Part shown: positions 19,087-28,082 of the stretch, one piece after another
Layout: each line of letters starts with the position of its first letter
Position numbering within the stretch: position 1 is the first letter of the stretch
NCBI RefSeq assembly: GCF_900167365.1
Contig: NZ_FUXL01000010.1
Location: 105,463 to 169,462, forward strand
Length of the DNA stretch: 64,000 bases
Direction: 5' to 3'
From: Consotaella salsifontis
Lineage (GTDB): Bacteria > Pseudomonadota > Alphaproteobacteria > Rhizobiales > Rhizobiaceae
Translations under genes and position numbers: made by a program
The notes under the pieces: model-generated
Seen by the model: the letters and a program-made list of their open reading frames with translations, nothing else
What the model was told of the DNA's origin: nothing
Databases searched by the model: none

Positions 19087-19839
19087 CTAGATATTGGCGT
19101 CGAAGTGCCGTCCTTCGTGGTCGAGATGCAGATAGTTCGCATCGAACATCGAAGCTTCCATCAGCGCCCGCAGATCCGGGATCGTCAGTTCGCGCTGCTT
19201 GAGGACGATCATGCCCGCCGCGCGATAGTCCTGAAGTGTGCGATTGACATGGACGAGGGAGAGGCCCGTCGCCTCGCCCAGGACCGACTGTGTTAGAGGA
19301 AACGGGCAGCTCGTGCCATTGGTCAGCCCGACCGTCCGCAGACGAAGAAACAGTTCGCACAACAGATGTCCGATCCGCTCCGCCGCGTTGCGCTGGCCGA
19401 GACTCATTGTCCATTCCCGCTGCGTTGCCGCCGCAACCAGCGCCTCCCACCACAGCGCCTGGGTGATCCGCGGATGCCGGTCGATGATCTCTTCGAAGGC
19501 CGAACGCGGGATCTCGGCGATGGTGAGCGGCGTGAGCGCGCCGATCGAATGGTCCATCTGCCGCAGAATGAAGATATTGAGATCGCATAGATCGCCAGGG
19601 ACGAAGAAGGAGACGACCTGCCGCCGACCGTCCGGCAGATCCTTGTAGCGGCGCCCCCAGCCATCCAGGAAGAGGTTGATCACCGTGGGCTGGTCGCCCT
19701 CCCGCACAATATCCTCTCCGGGCGAAAAAGTGCGTGTACGTTGCGAAGCGATGCGGTCCAGAACCGCCATGTCTTCTGGCGACAGGCGCGTGAAAGCCCC
19801 CAGTTTGCGCGCTAGGACGTTCGCCAATCTCTGTTCCAC
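19087..19839 (-). CDS. Crp/Fnr-family transcriptional regulator
   Basis: A 250-residue protein with an N-terminal cyclic-nucleotide-binding-type beta roll (about 15-130: FSPGEDIVREGDQPTVINLF, GRRQVVSFFVPGDLCDL) and a C-terminal winged helix (about 150-225, recognition segment TGLSLVHVNRTLQDYRAAGMI). The Cys residues that ligate the Fnr iron-sulfur cluster are absent, so it is not a classical Fnr oxygen sensor. It lies 67 bases upstream of the single-PAS HWE kinase. Similar regulators are frequent next to HWE kinases in Hyphomicrobiales. The effector is unknown. Confidence 0.87.
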   Translation of the reverse strand: MEQRLANVLARKLGAFTRLSPEDMAVLDRIASQRTRTFSPGEDIVREGDQPTVINLFLDGWGRRYKDLPDGRRQVVSFFVPGDLCDLNIFILRQMDHSIGALTPLTIAEIPRSAFEEIIDRHPRITQALWWEALVAAATQREWTMSLGQRNAAERIGHLLCELFLRLRTVGLTNGTSCPFPLTQSVLGEATGLSLVHVNRTLQDYRAAGMIVLKQRELTIPDLRALMEASMFDANYLHLDHEGRHFDANI

Positions 19840-20026
19840 CCCTCGATCTATCCATCGTGCTAGATAACGGCCGAGGCGCCGACGAAGATTAACCTGTCAT
19901 AAAATGCGCCGTCATCCTCGGTGTTTTCTGTCCATCCGTCCAAAGAACCGCGCAAAGCGGCCGGCCCCGGCCGCACATGATCAATCGGTGAGGTGACACG
20001 GCAGCACCGCTCTGCCGGCCGGGGGC

Positions 20027-20404
20027 TTAAGTGTTCCTGCCGAGCAGCCTGGCAACGGCGGCGACGAGGTCCGAAAGCAGAACCGGCTTTTCCAAACGTT
20101 CGATGCCGACGAACTCCGGCGGAATGGCCTCCCTGTCGTAGCCGGTGATGAAGACAAAAGGGATGCCGAGGTCCTTGAGCGTCTCGGCGAAAGCGAAGGA
20201 AGGTCCCAGTCCCAGGTTGATGTCGACCACGGCGGCGCGCGGCCGCTGTTCCTCCAGCTCCATCCGAGCAGCTTCCTCACTGGAACAGGGGCCGAGAATC
20301 TCGGCTCCCGCCTCCCGAAGAACCCGGGCGGCATCGGCCGCGAGGTAATACTCGTCCTCCACCACCAGGATGCGGCACCCGCTGAAACTCGCTTCGTCCG
20401 TCAT
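20027..20404 (-). CDS. single-domain response regulator (CheY-like)
   Basis: A 125-residue receiver: acidic pair in ILVVEDEYYL, phosphoacceptor Asp in AAVVDINLGLG, switch Thr in FITGYD and Lys in RLEKPVLLSD. It has no output domain. I chose ATG 20404 (MTDEASFSG) because everything upstream in the frame lacks receiver or family features. It closely parallels the receiver at 14444-14824, and together they flank the two HWE kinases and the Crp-type regulator, suggesting one signalling module. Confidence 0.85.
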   Translation of the reverse strand: MTDEASFSGCRILVVEDEYYLAADAARVLREAGAEILGPCSSEEAARMELEEQRPRAAVVDINLGLGPSFAFAETLKDLGIPFVFITGYDREAIPPEFVGIERLEKPVLLSDLVAAVARLLGRNT

Positions 20405-20682
20405 GCCCGATAGTCCCCCGACATCGACCTCAGACCCATCCGCCGCGACGGTGTTGCCCCCACTCATTGGATGGCATTCGACGCCATTATTCCGCTCCAA
20501 CCGGCCGGTGACAACACCTCCCATCGCCGCAACCCATAATGGCATCCAGTCGCAACCCGAGTCGAGCGGGCTCGTGCCGGCGAGAGCCTCGGCGGCTCCT
20601 GGCGCAGAGAGCCATTGTTCGTGATCGACAAGGGCGAGCGGCGCTCTCTCATCGCGGATTTCCAGGGCTGACGACCATTGCC

Positions 20683-21606
20683 TCAAACGATCTCACCCAG
20701 ATGCTCGCGCACCCAGCCCGCCTCTTCCGTCGGGCTGCGGCCGAAGTGGCGTCTGAAGTCCCGGCTGAATTGCGCCGCGCTGGCATAGCCGACCTCGCCT
20801 GCGATGGCGGCGACAGGACCGTTCCGCCGCGCTATCATGAGGCGCGCCTCATGCAGCCGGATGGCTTTGACATACTGGATCGGCGTGCTGCCTGTCAGTG
20901 CCTTGAAATGCGCATGGTAGGAGGGAACGCTCATGCCCGCCGCCGCGGCAAGGTCGGGCACCGATAGGCCTGTGCTGTAGCCTTCCCGTATCCGAGCGAG
21001 ACTGCGGACGATCCGGCCGGTGGTGCCGCGCTGTTGCAGCGCGGCAACAAGCGCCCCGCCCTGGGGGCCTATCAGCACCCGGTAGTGCAGCTCCCGCAAG
21101 ACGCCCGGTCCCAGGATGGCCGACTCGGTCGGGTCGGCCAGCATCCGCAGGGTCCGCCGAAGCATGTCCTCGATCGCAGGCTCCATCCGGCTGGAAACAA
21201 GACTTCGCGCCGGCTCGGTTTTCAAGTTCCGGTGCTGCGCCTCCAGCTGGACGGCGATCTCGGCTGCGAGTTGCAGGTCGAAATCGACGTAGATCGCCAG
21301 CAAGGGCTGCTCGGAGGTGGCTTCAGAGGTCATCCTGAAAGGCACTGGCACCGCGACGGCCAGGTAGTGATCGGCATCGTAGCGATAGACCGTCCCATCA
21401 AGCAAACCCTGCTTGGAGCCTCGCAGAACGAAGACCGCCCCCGGCCGGTAGAGCACGGGAACATCCTCGAGGATCACGTTAGACCGGAGGATACGGATGG
21501 AAGGCAACGCCGTCGGATTGTAGCCCGGCTTTGGCGCGAGAGGAAAAGCGAGATCCGTCAGTGACGCCGCCACGCTCGAACTCATAGGATCAGGCAATGA
21601 ACTCAT
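20683..21606 (-). CDS. AraC-family transcriptional regulator
   Basis: The 307-residue regulator has an AraC_N cupin-like domain (about 20-180, with PVLYRPGAVFVLRGSKQ) and a C-terminal double HTH_18 domain (about 215-300, with SVPDLAAAAGMSVPSYHAHFK and IAGEVGYASAAQFSRDFRRHFG). It is divergent from the SDR gene, 75 bases apart, an arrangement typical of a regulator controlling that SDR, often in response to an aldehyde or alcohol. The inducer is not predictable. Confidence 0.9.
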   Translation of the reverse strand: MSSLPDPMSSSVAASLTDLAFPLAPKPGYNPTALPSIRILRSNVILEDVPVLYRPGAVFVLRGSKQGLLDGTVYRYDADHYLAVAVPVPFRMTSEATSEQPLLAIYVDFDLQLAAEIAVQLEAQHRNLKTEPARSLVSSRMEPAIEDMLRRTLRMLADPTESAILGPGVLRELHYRVLIGPQGGALVAALQQRGTTGRIVRSLARIREGYSTGLSVPDLAAAAGMSVPSYHAHFKALTGSTPIQYVKAIRLHEARLMIARRNGPVAAIAGEVGYASAAQFSRDFRRHFGRSPTEEAGWVREHLGEIV

Positions 21607-21681
21607 ATGATCCGACCTATTTACGCGACGCCTAGGATAATATCCGTCAAGCCTTGATGGAATTCAATCCGTGAGGCGTTC

Positions 21682-22509
21682 ATGTCAAGCAAGACCTTCT
21701 TCATCACCGGCTCCAATTCCGGATTCGGCTTTGCCATCGCAAAGGCAGCCCTTCAGGCCGGACACAAGGTCATCGGCACCGTCCGCTCGGAGGAAGCGCG
21801 GGCCTCTCTGCTGGAGCGACTGCCGCGGGCGAGCGCGGTGCGCTGCGATGTCACCGAGTTCGACCGCATTGCGGACGTCGTCGCAAAGGTCGAACAGGAG
21901 CATGGCCCAGTCGATGTCCTGATCAACAATGCGGGCTATGGCCATGAGGGCGTTTTGGAGGAATCCCCGCTCGACGAGATGCGGCGGCAGTTCGACGTGA
22001 ACGTCTTCGGCGCGGTCGCTGTCGCAAAGGCCTTCCTGCCGAGGTTCCGGCAGCGGCGCAGCGGCTTCATCGTCAACGTGACGTCGATGGGCGGAATGAT
22101 CACCATGCCGGGCATCGCCTACTACTGCGGCAGCAAATTCGCGCTGCAGGGCATCTCCGAGGTCATGCGCGCGGAAATGGCGCCCTTCGGGGTCCATGTC
22201 ACGACGCTGTGCCCAGGCTCTTTCCGCACGGATTGGGCCGGTCGCTCGATGGTCCGGACGAAGCGTTCGATCGCGGACTATGATGCGCTCTTCGATCCGA
22301 TCCGCGCGGCACGCCAGCAGAAGGATGGCCGGCAACTCGGCGATCCCGCGAAATTGGCGGATGCGGTTTTGACCCTCGTCGCCTCGGATAATCCGCCGCC
22401 GCAGCTCCTGCTGGGCAGCGATGCTCTGGAACTGGTGCGGAACCGGATCGGACGGATGACGCAAGAGATCATGGACTGGGAGCAGCTGAGCCGCTCGACG
22501 GACGGCTGA
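21682..22509 (+). CDS. short-chain dehydrogenase/reductase (classical SDR)
   Basis: A 275-residue Rossmann-fold oxidoreductase. The cofactor motif TGSNSGFG is at the N-terminus and the NNAGYG motif near residue 90. The catalytic Ser is in NVTSMGG and the YxxxK pair is in YYCGSKFALQG. VRSEE after the second strand, with Arg, hints at NADP preference. ATG 21682 follows GAGGCG. Its only neighbour is the divergent AraC regulator at 20683-21606, which probably controls it. The substrate is unknown. Confidence 0.9.
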   Translation: MSSKTFFITGSNSGFGFAIAKAALQAGHKVIGTVRSEEARASLLERLPRASAVRCDVTEFDRIADVVAKVEQEHGPVDVLINNAGYGHEGVLEESPLDEMRRQFDVNVFGAVAVAKAFLPRFRQRRSGFIVNVTSMGGMITMPGIAYYCGSKFALQGISEVMRAEMAPFGVHVTTLCPGSFRTDWAGRSMVRTKRSIADYDALFDPIRAARQQKDGRQLGDPAKLADAVLTLVASDNPPPQLLLGSDALELVRNRIGRMTQEIMDWEQLSRSTDG

Positions 22510-22734
22510 AGCAGCCACGCAGGTAGCCTCGTGCTGCTCTTCAAGCCGCGTGATCGCTGACTGCTTCGGAAAGCCTGGCCCTAAGCAGTCATCGCTCGAA
22601 GGGAGCGAAGCGGACATTCGTTGCGCGACGCTCGAATGGCTCGTTCAATCGGCGCCATCGCGCCGCGATCAGGATCATCGGAAGCGAGGGGGCGATGCCT
22701 TCCGCGACCTCTTCCCTCTCGGTCCGCCCCTATG

Positions 22735-23787
22735 TCATCGGATCGCCTGCGCCACGGCTTCGGCCATTTCCCAGGTCGATGCCTCGCCACCGCAGTCCGG
22801 TGTTACCGTCTGCCCGGCGGCGGTGGTCGCCTCGAGCGCTGCGATCACGCCTTCGGCGGCAGCGACTTCCCCGAGATGTTCCAGCATCATCGCCCCGGCC
22901 CAGATGCTCGCGGCGGGGTTTGCGAGACCCCTGCCCGCGATATCGGGCGCCGATCCATGCACGGGCTCGAACATCGAGGGACCGCCGCCGGCAGGATTGA
23001 GGTTGGCCGATGCGGCAAAGCCCAGACCGCCTTGAATGGCCGCGCCGAGATCGGTGAGAATATCGCCGAAGAGGTTTGACGCGACGACGACATCCAGTGT
23101 CTCGGGATGGGTCACCATGCGCGCGGCCAAAGCGTCCACGTGATAGCGGGTCATTCTCACGTCCGGAAAGTCCGCCGCAACCTCCTCGGCAACCTCGTCC
23201 CAGAAGACCATGCTATGCTTCTGAGCGTTCGATTTGGACACCGAGGCAAGTCGTCCCGAACGCTGGCGCGCCTTCTCGAAAGCGTAGCGAAGGATGCGCT
23301 CCACGCCGTGCCGCGTAAAAATCGCGGTTTCCACCGCCACTTCCGCTTTCGTTCCCTGGTGAACGCGTCCGCCCGCTCCGGAATACTCGCCTTCGGTGTT
23401 TTCCCGAATGCACAGGATGTCGAAATCCTTCGCGCGCAGCGGGCCGTCGACCCCGGCGAGCAACCTGTGCGGCCGCATGTTGACGTAGAGGTCGAACTGC
23501 TTGCGGATCGGAAGCAACAGGCCGTGCAGCGACACGCTGTCCGCCACCTTGGCGGGCCATCCGACGGCGCCGAGCAGAATGCAGTCATGGGTCTGCAACC
23601 TCTCGATGCCGTCTGCGGGCATCATCCTCCCGGTGTCGAGATAGGTTTGGCAGGACCAGTCATAGCGCTGCGTCTTGAGGGCAAAATCGAATCTTGCAGC
23701 GGCTGCTTCCAGCACCAGCATGGCCGCGTCAATCACCTCGGGACCAATTCCGTCCCCCGGCAACAAGGCGATGTTATGGGTTCTCAT
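22735..23787 (-). CDS. dmlA: tartrate dehydrogenase / D-malate dehydrogenase (decarboxylating)
   Basis: A 350-residue member of the isocitrate/isopropylmalate dehydrogenase superfamily: LLPGDGIGPEV start, NMRPHRLL, the IRENTEGEYSG signature, SKSNAQKHS and a metal-binding NLFGDILTDLGA. Family members named TtuC/DmlA oxidise tartrate or D-malate with NAD and decarboxylate D-malate to pyruvate or meso-tartrate to glycerate. Its position as the last gene after gabD-like and aldolase genes, not in a leu cluster, argues against 3-isopropylmalate dehydrogenase. The exact hydroxyacid is open. Confidence 0.85.
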   Translation of the reverse strand: MRTHNIALLPGDGIGPEVIDAAMLVLEAAAARFDFALKTQRYDWSCQTYLDTGRMMPADGIERLQTHDCILLGAVGWPAKVADSVSLHGLLLPIRKQFDLYVNMRPHRLLAGVDGPLRAKDFDILCIRENTEGEYSGAGGRVHQGTKAEVAVETAIFTRHGVERILRYAFEKARQRSGRLASVSKSNAQKHSMVFWDEVAEEVAADFPDVRMTRYHVDALAARMVTHPETLDVVVASNLFGDILTDLGAAIQGGLGFAASANLNPAGGGPSMFEPVHGSAPDIAGRGLANPAASIWAGAMMLEHLGEVAAAEGVIAALEATTAAGQTVTPDCGGEASTWEMAEAVAQAIR

Positions 23788-23789
23788 CT

Positions 23790-25241
23790 TCAGGCATCCA
23801 TCCCCAGCCCGCCGAGGCAGACATATTTCGTATCGAGGTAATCCTCGATGCCGTAGCGCGAGCCTTCCTTGCCGAAGCCGCTCTGTTTCACGCCGCCGAA
23901 CGGGGCGACCTCGGTGGTGATGATCCCTTCGTTGATCCCGATCAACCCAAATTTCAGGGCTTCGGAGACCCTGAAGCTTCGACCAAGATCGCGGGTATAG
24001 AAATAGCAGGCAAGGCCGTATTCGGTCGCGTTCGCCGCTTCGACGACCTCCGCTTCACTTTCGAAGCGGAAAACCGGTGCGACCGGACCAAAGATCTCAT
24101 CGCGAGCGACATTCATTTGCTCGGTCGCTTCAGCGACGACCGTCGGCTGAAAGAAGAGGCCTTGCTGACGATTCCCGCCGCATACGATGCGGGCGCCTTT
24201 CGCCTCGGCATCGGCCAGGAACTCTTCCACTTTCGATAGCGCGCGGGCATCTATGAGCGGACCGACATCGGTCTGCGCCGCCGTTCCGGGTCCGAGCTTC
24301 AAGCGGCTGACCGCTTCGGAGAATTGCGCGACGAACCGGTCGTAGATTGCCGACTGAACGTAGATCCTGTTTGAGCACACGCAGGTTTGGCCGGCGTTGC
24401 GGAACTTCGCGGCGATCGCTCCCTCGACGGCTGCGCCAAGGTCGGCATCGTCGAACACGATGAAGGGCGCATTCCCGCCGAGTTCCATGGAGCATCGCTT
24501 CACGGTATCCGCCGCCTGTCGCAGCAGCATTTTGCCGACAGCGGTCGAGCCGGTGAAGGTGATCTTCGCAACATCCCGGTGTGAGGTGAAGAGCCCGCCG
24601 ATCTCGCCTGCGTCGCCCGTGACGATGTTCACGACACCGGACGGGATACCGGCGCGCTCGCACAGAATGCCCCAGGCGAGAGCGCTATAGGGTGTTTGGC
24701 TGGCGGGCTTGGCGACGAGGGTGCATCCGGCGGCGAGCGCTGGCCCGATCTTGCGTGCGAGCATCGAGGACGGGAAGTTCCAAGGCGTGATCGCGGCTAC
24801 CACACCCACCGGCTCCTTGGTCGTCATGATCCGCCGGTTGGGCCAGGGCGAAGGAATCGTTTCGCCATAGACGCGCCGTGCTTCTTCGGCGAACCAGCGA
24901 ATATAGGCCGCCGACATCCTCACTTCGCCGAGCGCCTCGGTCATCGGCTTGCCCTGCTCGCGCGTGAGCAACTCGGCCAGCGGCTCCAGCGCGGCTTCGA
25001 TTTCGTCGGCGAGGCGATGAAGCATCTTGGCGCGCTCGGCCGCCGGAAGGGCCGCGAATGCCGGGAACGCCCGCTTGGCCGCCTCAACCGCTGTTTCCGC
25101 TTCCTGCCGCCCGGCCTTCGGGACGACGCCGATCAGTTCGCCGGTGGCGGGATCGTGGACCTCGACATGATCGGCGGAGTTTTCGATCCATGCACCGTCG
25201 ATATAGAGAGCTTCCTTCCGGAAGTCTGACCAGTCCGGCAT
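23790..25241 (-). CDS. gabD: NAD(P)-dependent succinate-semialdehyde dehydrogenase family protein
   Basis: A 483-residue aldehyde dehydrogenase with the SSADH signature: ITPWNFPSSMLARK, GSTAVGK, general base Glu253 in MELGGNAPF and nucleophile Cys287 in NAGQTCVCSNR. The frame continues upstream to 25751, but that stretch is Arg/Gly-rich antisense of the aldolase gene; MPDWSDF at 25241 after GGGGAAAG is the natural start. It ends two bases before the tartrate/D-malate dehydrogenase start, so the pair is co-translated. In this operon it probably oxidises the aldehyde released by the class II aldolase, not necessarily succinate semialdehyde. Confidence 0.88.
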   Translation of the reverse strand: MPDWSDFRKEALYIDGAWIENSADHVEVHDPATGELIGVVPKAGRQEAETAVEAAKRAFPAFAALPAAERAKMLHRLADEIEAALEPLAELLTREQGKPMTEALGEVRMSAAYIRWFAEEARRVYGETIPSPWPNRRIMTTKEPVGVVAAITPWNFPSSMLARKIGPALAAGCTLVAKPASQTPYSALAWGILCERAGIPSGVVNIVTGDAGEIGGLFTSHRDVAKITFTGSTAVGKMLLRQAADTVKRCSMELGGNAPFIVFDDADLGAAVEGAIAAKFRNAGQTCVCSNRIYVQSAIYDRFVAQFSEAVSRLKLGPGTAAQTDVGPLIDARALSKVEEFLADAEAKGARIVCGGNRQQGLFFQPTVVAEATEQMNVARDEIFGPVAPVFRFESEAEVVEAANATEYGLACYFYTRDLGRSFRVSEALKFGLIGINEGIITTEVAPFGGVKQSGFGKEGSRYGIEDYLDTKYVCLGGLGMDA

Positions 25242-25273
25242 GCCTTTCCCCGTCGAAGGGCCTAAGGAGGCGC

Positions 25274-26119
25274 TCACGCCTTGCCCTCGGACCTGCTGAT
25301 CTTCAGCTTGTCGAAGACGAGCTTGTCGACGATCTGCCTGCCGCGCTCGAAACAGGCGTAGATGTTGTCGCCGGCCTCGACGCCGGCGTGAACGCCCTTG
25401 AGGAAGCCAAGGCGAAGCTCCGTGCCGACATTGAGCTTCTTGATGCCCATGTCGAAGGCCTTGCGGAGCGAGGCGTCCGGAACGCCCGAACCGCCGTGCA
25501 GAACGAGAGGCGTGCTGGTTGCCTTCAGAACCTGGTCGAGAAGCTCGAAATCGATCTTCGGCTCGGACTTGTAGATTCCGTGGGCCGTACCGACAGCCAC
25601 CGCCAGGGCATCGGTCGTCACCTTGCCGACGAACTCCTCGACGACGCTCAACTCGACCTTGTTCGCCTGGTCCTCGCTGACGACCAGGTCGTCCTCCACG
25701 CCCGGAATACGGCCGAGCTCGGCTTCCACCGAGACGCCGAGCGGCCGGCACATCTCGACGACCTCGCTCGTCACGGCGATGTTCTCGGGCAGCTGTCGCG
25801 CCGAGCCGTCGATCATGATGGAGGTGAAGCCAGCCCGGAGCGCCTGCATGACCTGGGCGGGGTCCTCCGAGTGGTCGAGGTGGAGGCTCACCGGCAGCTT
25901 GGAGCGGCTGCAGTAATCGCGCAGCATCGCGGCGATCGGTTCGATCTTGCCGTCCTTCGCCGCACCCTGCCCGACACCGATGATAATTGGCGCTCGGTTC
26001 GCCTCGGCGGTGCGCAGGAAGGCCTGGGTGATTTCGATGCAGTCGGTGTTGAACTGGACCACCGTATAGTCCCGCGCCACCGCGTCCGACAAAAGTTCCT
26101 TCATGGGAACGAGAGGCAT
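25274..26119 (-). CDS. class II ketose-(bis)phosphate aldolase
   Basis: A 281-residue zinc-dependent aldolase of the fructose/tagatose-bisphosphate family. Metal ligands are visible: His83 in SLHLDHSED (with Asp82), Glu134 in VEAELG, His180 in VGTAHG and His208 in LVLHGGSG. The ATG at 26119 follows AAAGGATAG. It sits between a PfkB kinase and an aldehyde dehydrogenase, so it most likely splits a phosphorylated ketose to dihydroxyacetone phosphate plus a short aldehyde. It is shorter than housekeeping FbaA and probably specific to this pathway. Confidence 0.87.
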   Translation of the reverse strand: MPLVPMKELLSDAVARDYTVVQFNTDCIEITQAFLRTAEANRAPIIIGVGQGAAKDGKIEPIAAMLRDYCSRSKLPVSLHLDHSEDPAQVMQALRAGFTSIMIDGSARQLPENIAVTSEVVEMCRPLGVSVEAELGRIPGVEDDLVVSEDQANKVELSVVEEFVGKVTTDALAVAVGTAHGIYKSEPKIDFELLDQVLKATSTPLVLHGGSGVPDASLRKAFDMGIKKLNVGTELRLGFLKGVHAGVEAGDNIYACFERGRQIVDKLVFDKLKISRSEGKA

Positions 26120-26123
26120 GACT

Positions 26124-27047
26124 CTATCCTTTGATTGGGAGAAGCGTGAGCGCGAGGCGTTCAGCCTCGGCAAGGGTGGGAATGCCGCCTCGCCCGCCGA
26201 TCGCGCGGGTCGTCAGGGCGGCGAAGGCGTTGGAAAAGGCGAGGGTCTGGCGCAGGCCCCATCCCTGGAGGCACGCGAACTGGAAGGCGCCGTGGAAGTT
26301 GTCGCCGGCGCCCGTCGTATCCTTCACATTGATTCCGGTGGCGGCCTGCATCGCGACGACCTCGTCGCCGCGCACCGCGAGGCTGCCCTCTTCGCCGAGC
26401 GTGATGCAGACGGTCTGCGGCCCCTGCGCCTGAAATGCGCGCGCCAGGGCGAGCGGATCCGTCACGTTCGCGGCCTGGCGACGCGCTGAGGCGATGTCGG
26501 GAATGTAGATGTCGATCGACGGCAGCAGGGTGGCCAACTCGTCACCGCCAATATTGCCGCCGTCGAGAAGAACCGGAACGCCCTTCTGCCGCGCCTCCGA
26601 CGCGACCAGGCGGGCGAGATCGGGATTGTTGCCGTCGGCGAGCACGGCCCGGGCGGCGCCGATCCGTTCGAGATCGATGGCATCGAGACGAATGGCGTTG
26701 ATGCATCCGCCATAGACGGCCATGGCGCGGGCGCCCGAGGGTTCCACCAGGACCGATGCGACGGTCGATGGCACGCCTGCCAGCCGCTGAACTCCGGAGA
26801 GATCGATGCCGTCGGCGCCAAGCTCCGCCAGGATAAGATCGCCGATATGGTCGGTCCCCACGGCAGTGACCAGCCCGGTGCGGGCGCCGAGGCGCGCAAG
26901 CGCGGTGGTCGCGGTCGCCGCCGGCCCGCCGCCCCCCGCGACATAGCCCGACGCGGGGATGCGGGTATCGCTCTGCGGCAGGCTCGCGACCTCCACCAGG
27001 AGGTCGAAGCCGGCGCTGCCGAAGCTGAGACAGTCGAGGGGTTTCAC
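26124..27047 (-). CDS. PfkB-family carbohydrate kinase
   Basis: A 307-residue ribokinase/PfkB-type sugar kinase. The N-terminal substrate region has GGGGPAATATTALARLG; the C-terminal ATP/catalytic motif DTTGAGDNFHGAF (243-255) contains the base Asp249. It ends four bases before the aldolase start and begins four bases after the Zn-dehydrogenase stop, so it belongs to one transcript. Inferred role: phosphorylates the keto-sugar made by the dehydrogenase, giving the aldolase substrate. Confidence 0.9.
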   Translation of the reverse strand: MKPLDCLSFGSAGFDLLVEVASLPQSDTRIPASGYVAGGGGPAATATTALARLGARTGLVTAVGTDHIGDLILAELGADGIDLSGVQRLAGVPSTVASVLVEPSGARAMAVYGGCINAIRLDAIDLERIGAARAVLADGNNPDLARLVASEARQKGVPVLLDGGNIGGDELATLLPSIDIYIPDIASARRQAANVTDPLALARAFQAQGPQTVCITLGEEGSLAVRGDEVVAMQAATGINVKDTTGAGDNFHGAFQFACLQGWGLRQTLAFSNAFAALTTRAIGGRGGIPTLAEAERLALTLLPIKG

Positions 27048-27051
27048 CGGA

Positions 27052-28074
27052 TCACCCGTTGGGCTTGATGCAGATCTTCAGGCCGGCGCCCTGGCGGGCG
27101 GCATCGAAAGCCTCCTGGATCTGATCGAGGCCGAAGCGGTGGGTGATGAGCCCGTCGAGGCCAAGCTGCGGCATCAGCTGCAGGATGCGGTGGTGCGTGA
27201 AGGGGTTGCGGATCGAACCGAGAATACTGAGCTCGCGCGAGAACACGAGGTTCGGTTCGATCTCGATCCGGCGTCCCGGCGCCATGACGCCGAAGAACAG
27301 AATGCGCCCGGCGCGCGCGGCCAGTCGCGGGGCGAGCTCCGCCGTCGCGGGAACACCGGCCGCGTCGATCACGACATCCGCCCCGCCTTCCGTCAGCTTT
27401 TCGATCTCCTGCGCCAGATCGACGGCACCGGGATCGAAGACATGGCGGTAGCCGAGCTCTAGGATGGCTTCGCGCCGGGCCTCGTTCGGCTCCGAAAAGA
27501 TGATCTGCGCGGCGCCGCGCTTCTGCGCCAGCTTCGCCAGAAGGATGCCGGCGGCACCGCCGCCCAGGATCACGACGGCGTCACCGATTCCGACCGCAAG
27601 GCGCTCGATGCCGTTCATCACGCAGCCCAGGAGCTCGGCAAGAGCGGCCTCCTCCCCGGAAAGGCCGGCCGGGACGTGATAAACCACGTCGTCGCGCACT
27701 GTCGCGTACTGGGCAAATCCGCCATTGAGGTTGATCCCCCAGGCCAGGCGGTCGGTGCACAGATGCGGCTTGCCGGTCCGGCATGGCTTGCACCGGCCGC
27801 AATAGATGTGCGGTTCGACCGAGACGAGGTCGCCGACGGTACAATTTCGTACCAATGATCCCGTCTTCGCCACCCGTCCGGAGAACTCGTGGCCGAGGAC
27901 GACGGGAGGCTTTGATTCGAACTTGCCCTCGAGGATGTGCAGGTCCGTCCCGCAGATCGTGGCGCTGTCGATCTCGATCAGAACCTCGTTGTCGGCGGGT
28001 TCCTGGATCGGCAATTCGGTCAGAACGAGGCGTTGGGTGCCGTCGAAGACGGCCGCGGTCATGGATCTGGACAT
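27052..28074 (-). CDS. zinc-dependent polyol/threonine-type alcohol dehydrogenase
   Basis: A 340-residue medium-chain dehydrogenase. Catalytic zinc ligands are Cys41 (ICGTD) and His62-Glu63 (GHEFSG). Structural zinc ligands are Cys92, Cys95, Cys98 and Cys106. The NAD-binding motif is GGGAAG (about 170). This pattern matches sorbitol/threonine dehydrogenase-like enzymes. Downstream of TRAP transporter genes and upstream of a PfkB kinase, it probably oxidises an imported polyol or sugar acid to the 2-keto form. Exact substrate unknown. Confidence 0.9.
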   Translation of the reverse strand: MSRSMTAAVFDGTQRLVLTELPIQEPADNEVLIEIDSATICGTDLHILEGKFESKPPVVLGHEFSGRVAKTGSLVRNCTVGDLVSVEPHIYCGRCKPCRTGKPHLCTDRLAWGINLNGGFAQYATVRDDVVYHVPAGLSGEEAALAELLGCVMNGIERLAVGIGDAVVILGGGAAGILLAKLAQKRGAAQIIFSEPNEARREAILELGYRHVFDPGAVDLAQEIEKLTEGGADVVIDAAGVPATAELAPRLAARAGRILFFGVMAPGRRIEIEPNLVFSRELSILGSIRNPFTHHRILQLMPQLGLDGLITHRFGLDQIQEAFDAARQGAGLKICIKPNG

Positions 28075-28082
28075 TGGGTGCC

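Noticed and set aside
22735..23787. Annotation as leuB (3-isopropylmalate dehydrogenase)
   Set aside because: Not in a leu cluster, and the NMRPHRLL/TEGEYSG pattern and operon context fit the tartrate/D-malate branch better.
25242..25751. N-terminal extension of the SSADH frame
   Set aside because: Arg/Gly-rich, lies entirely opposite the sense of the aldolase gene, and lacks aldehyde dehydrogenase similarity; a good start exists at 25241.
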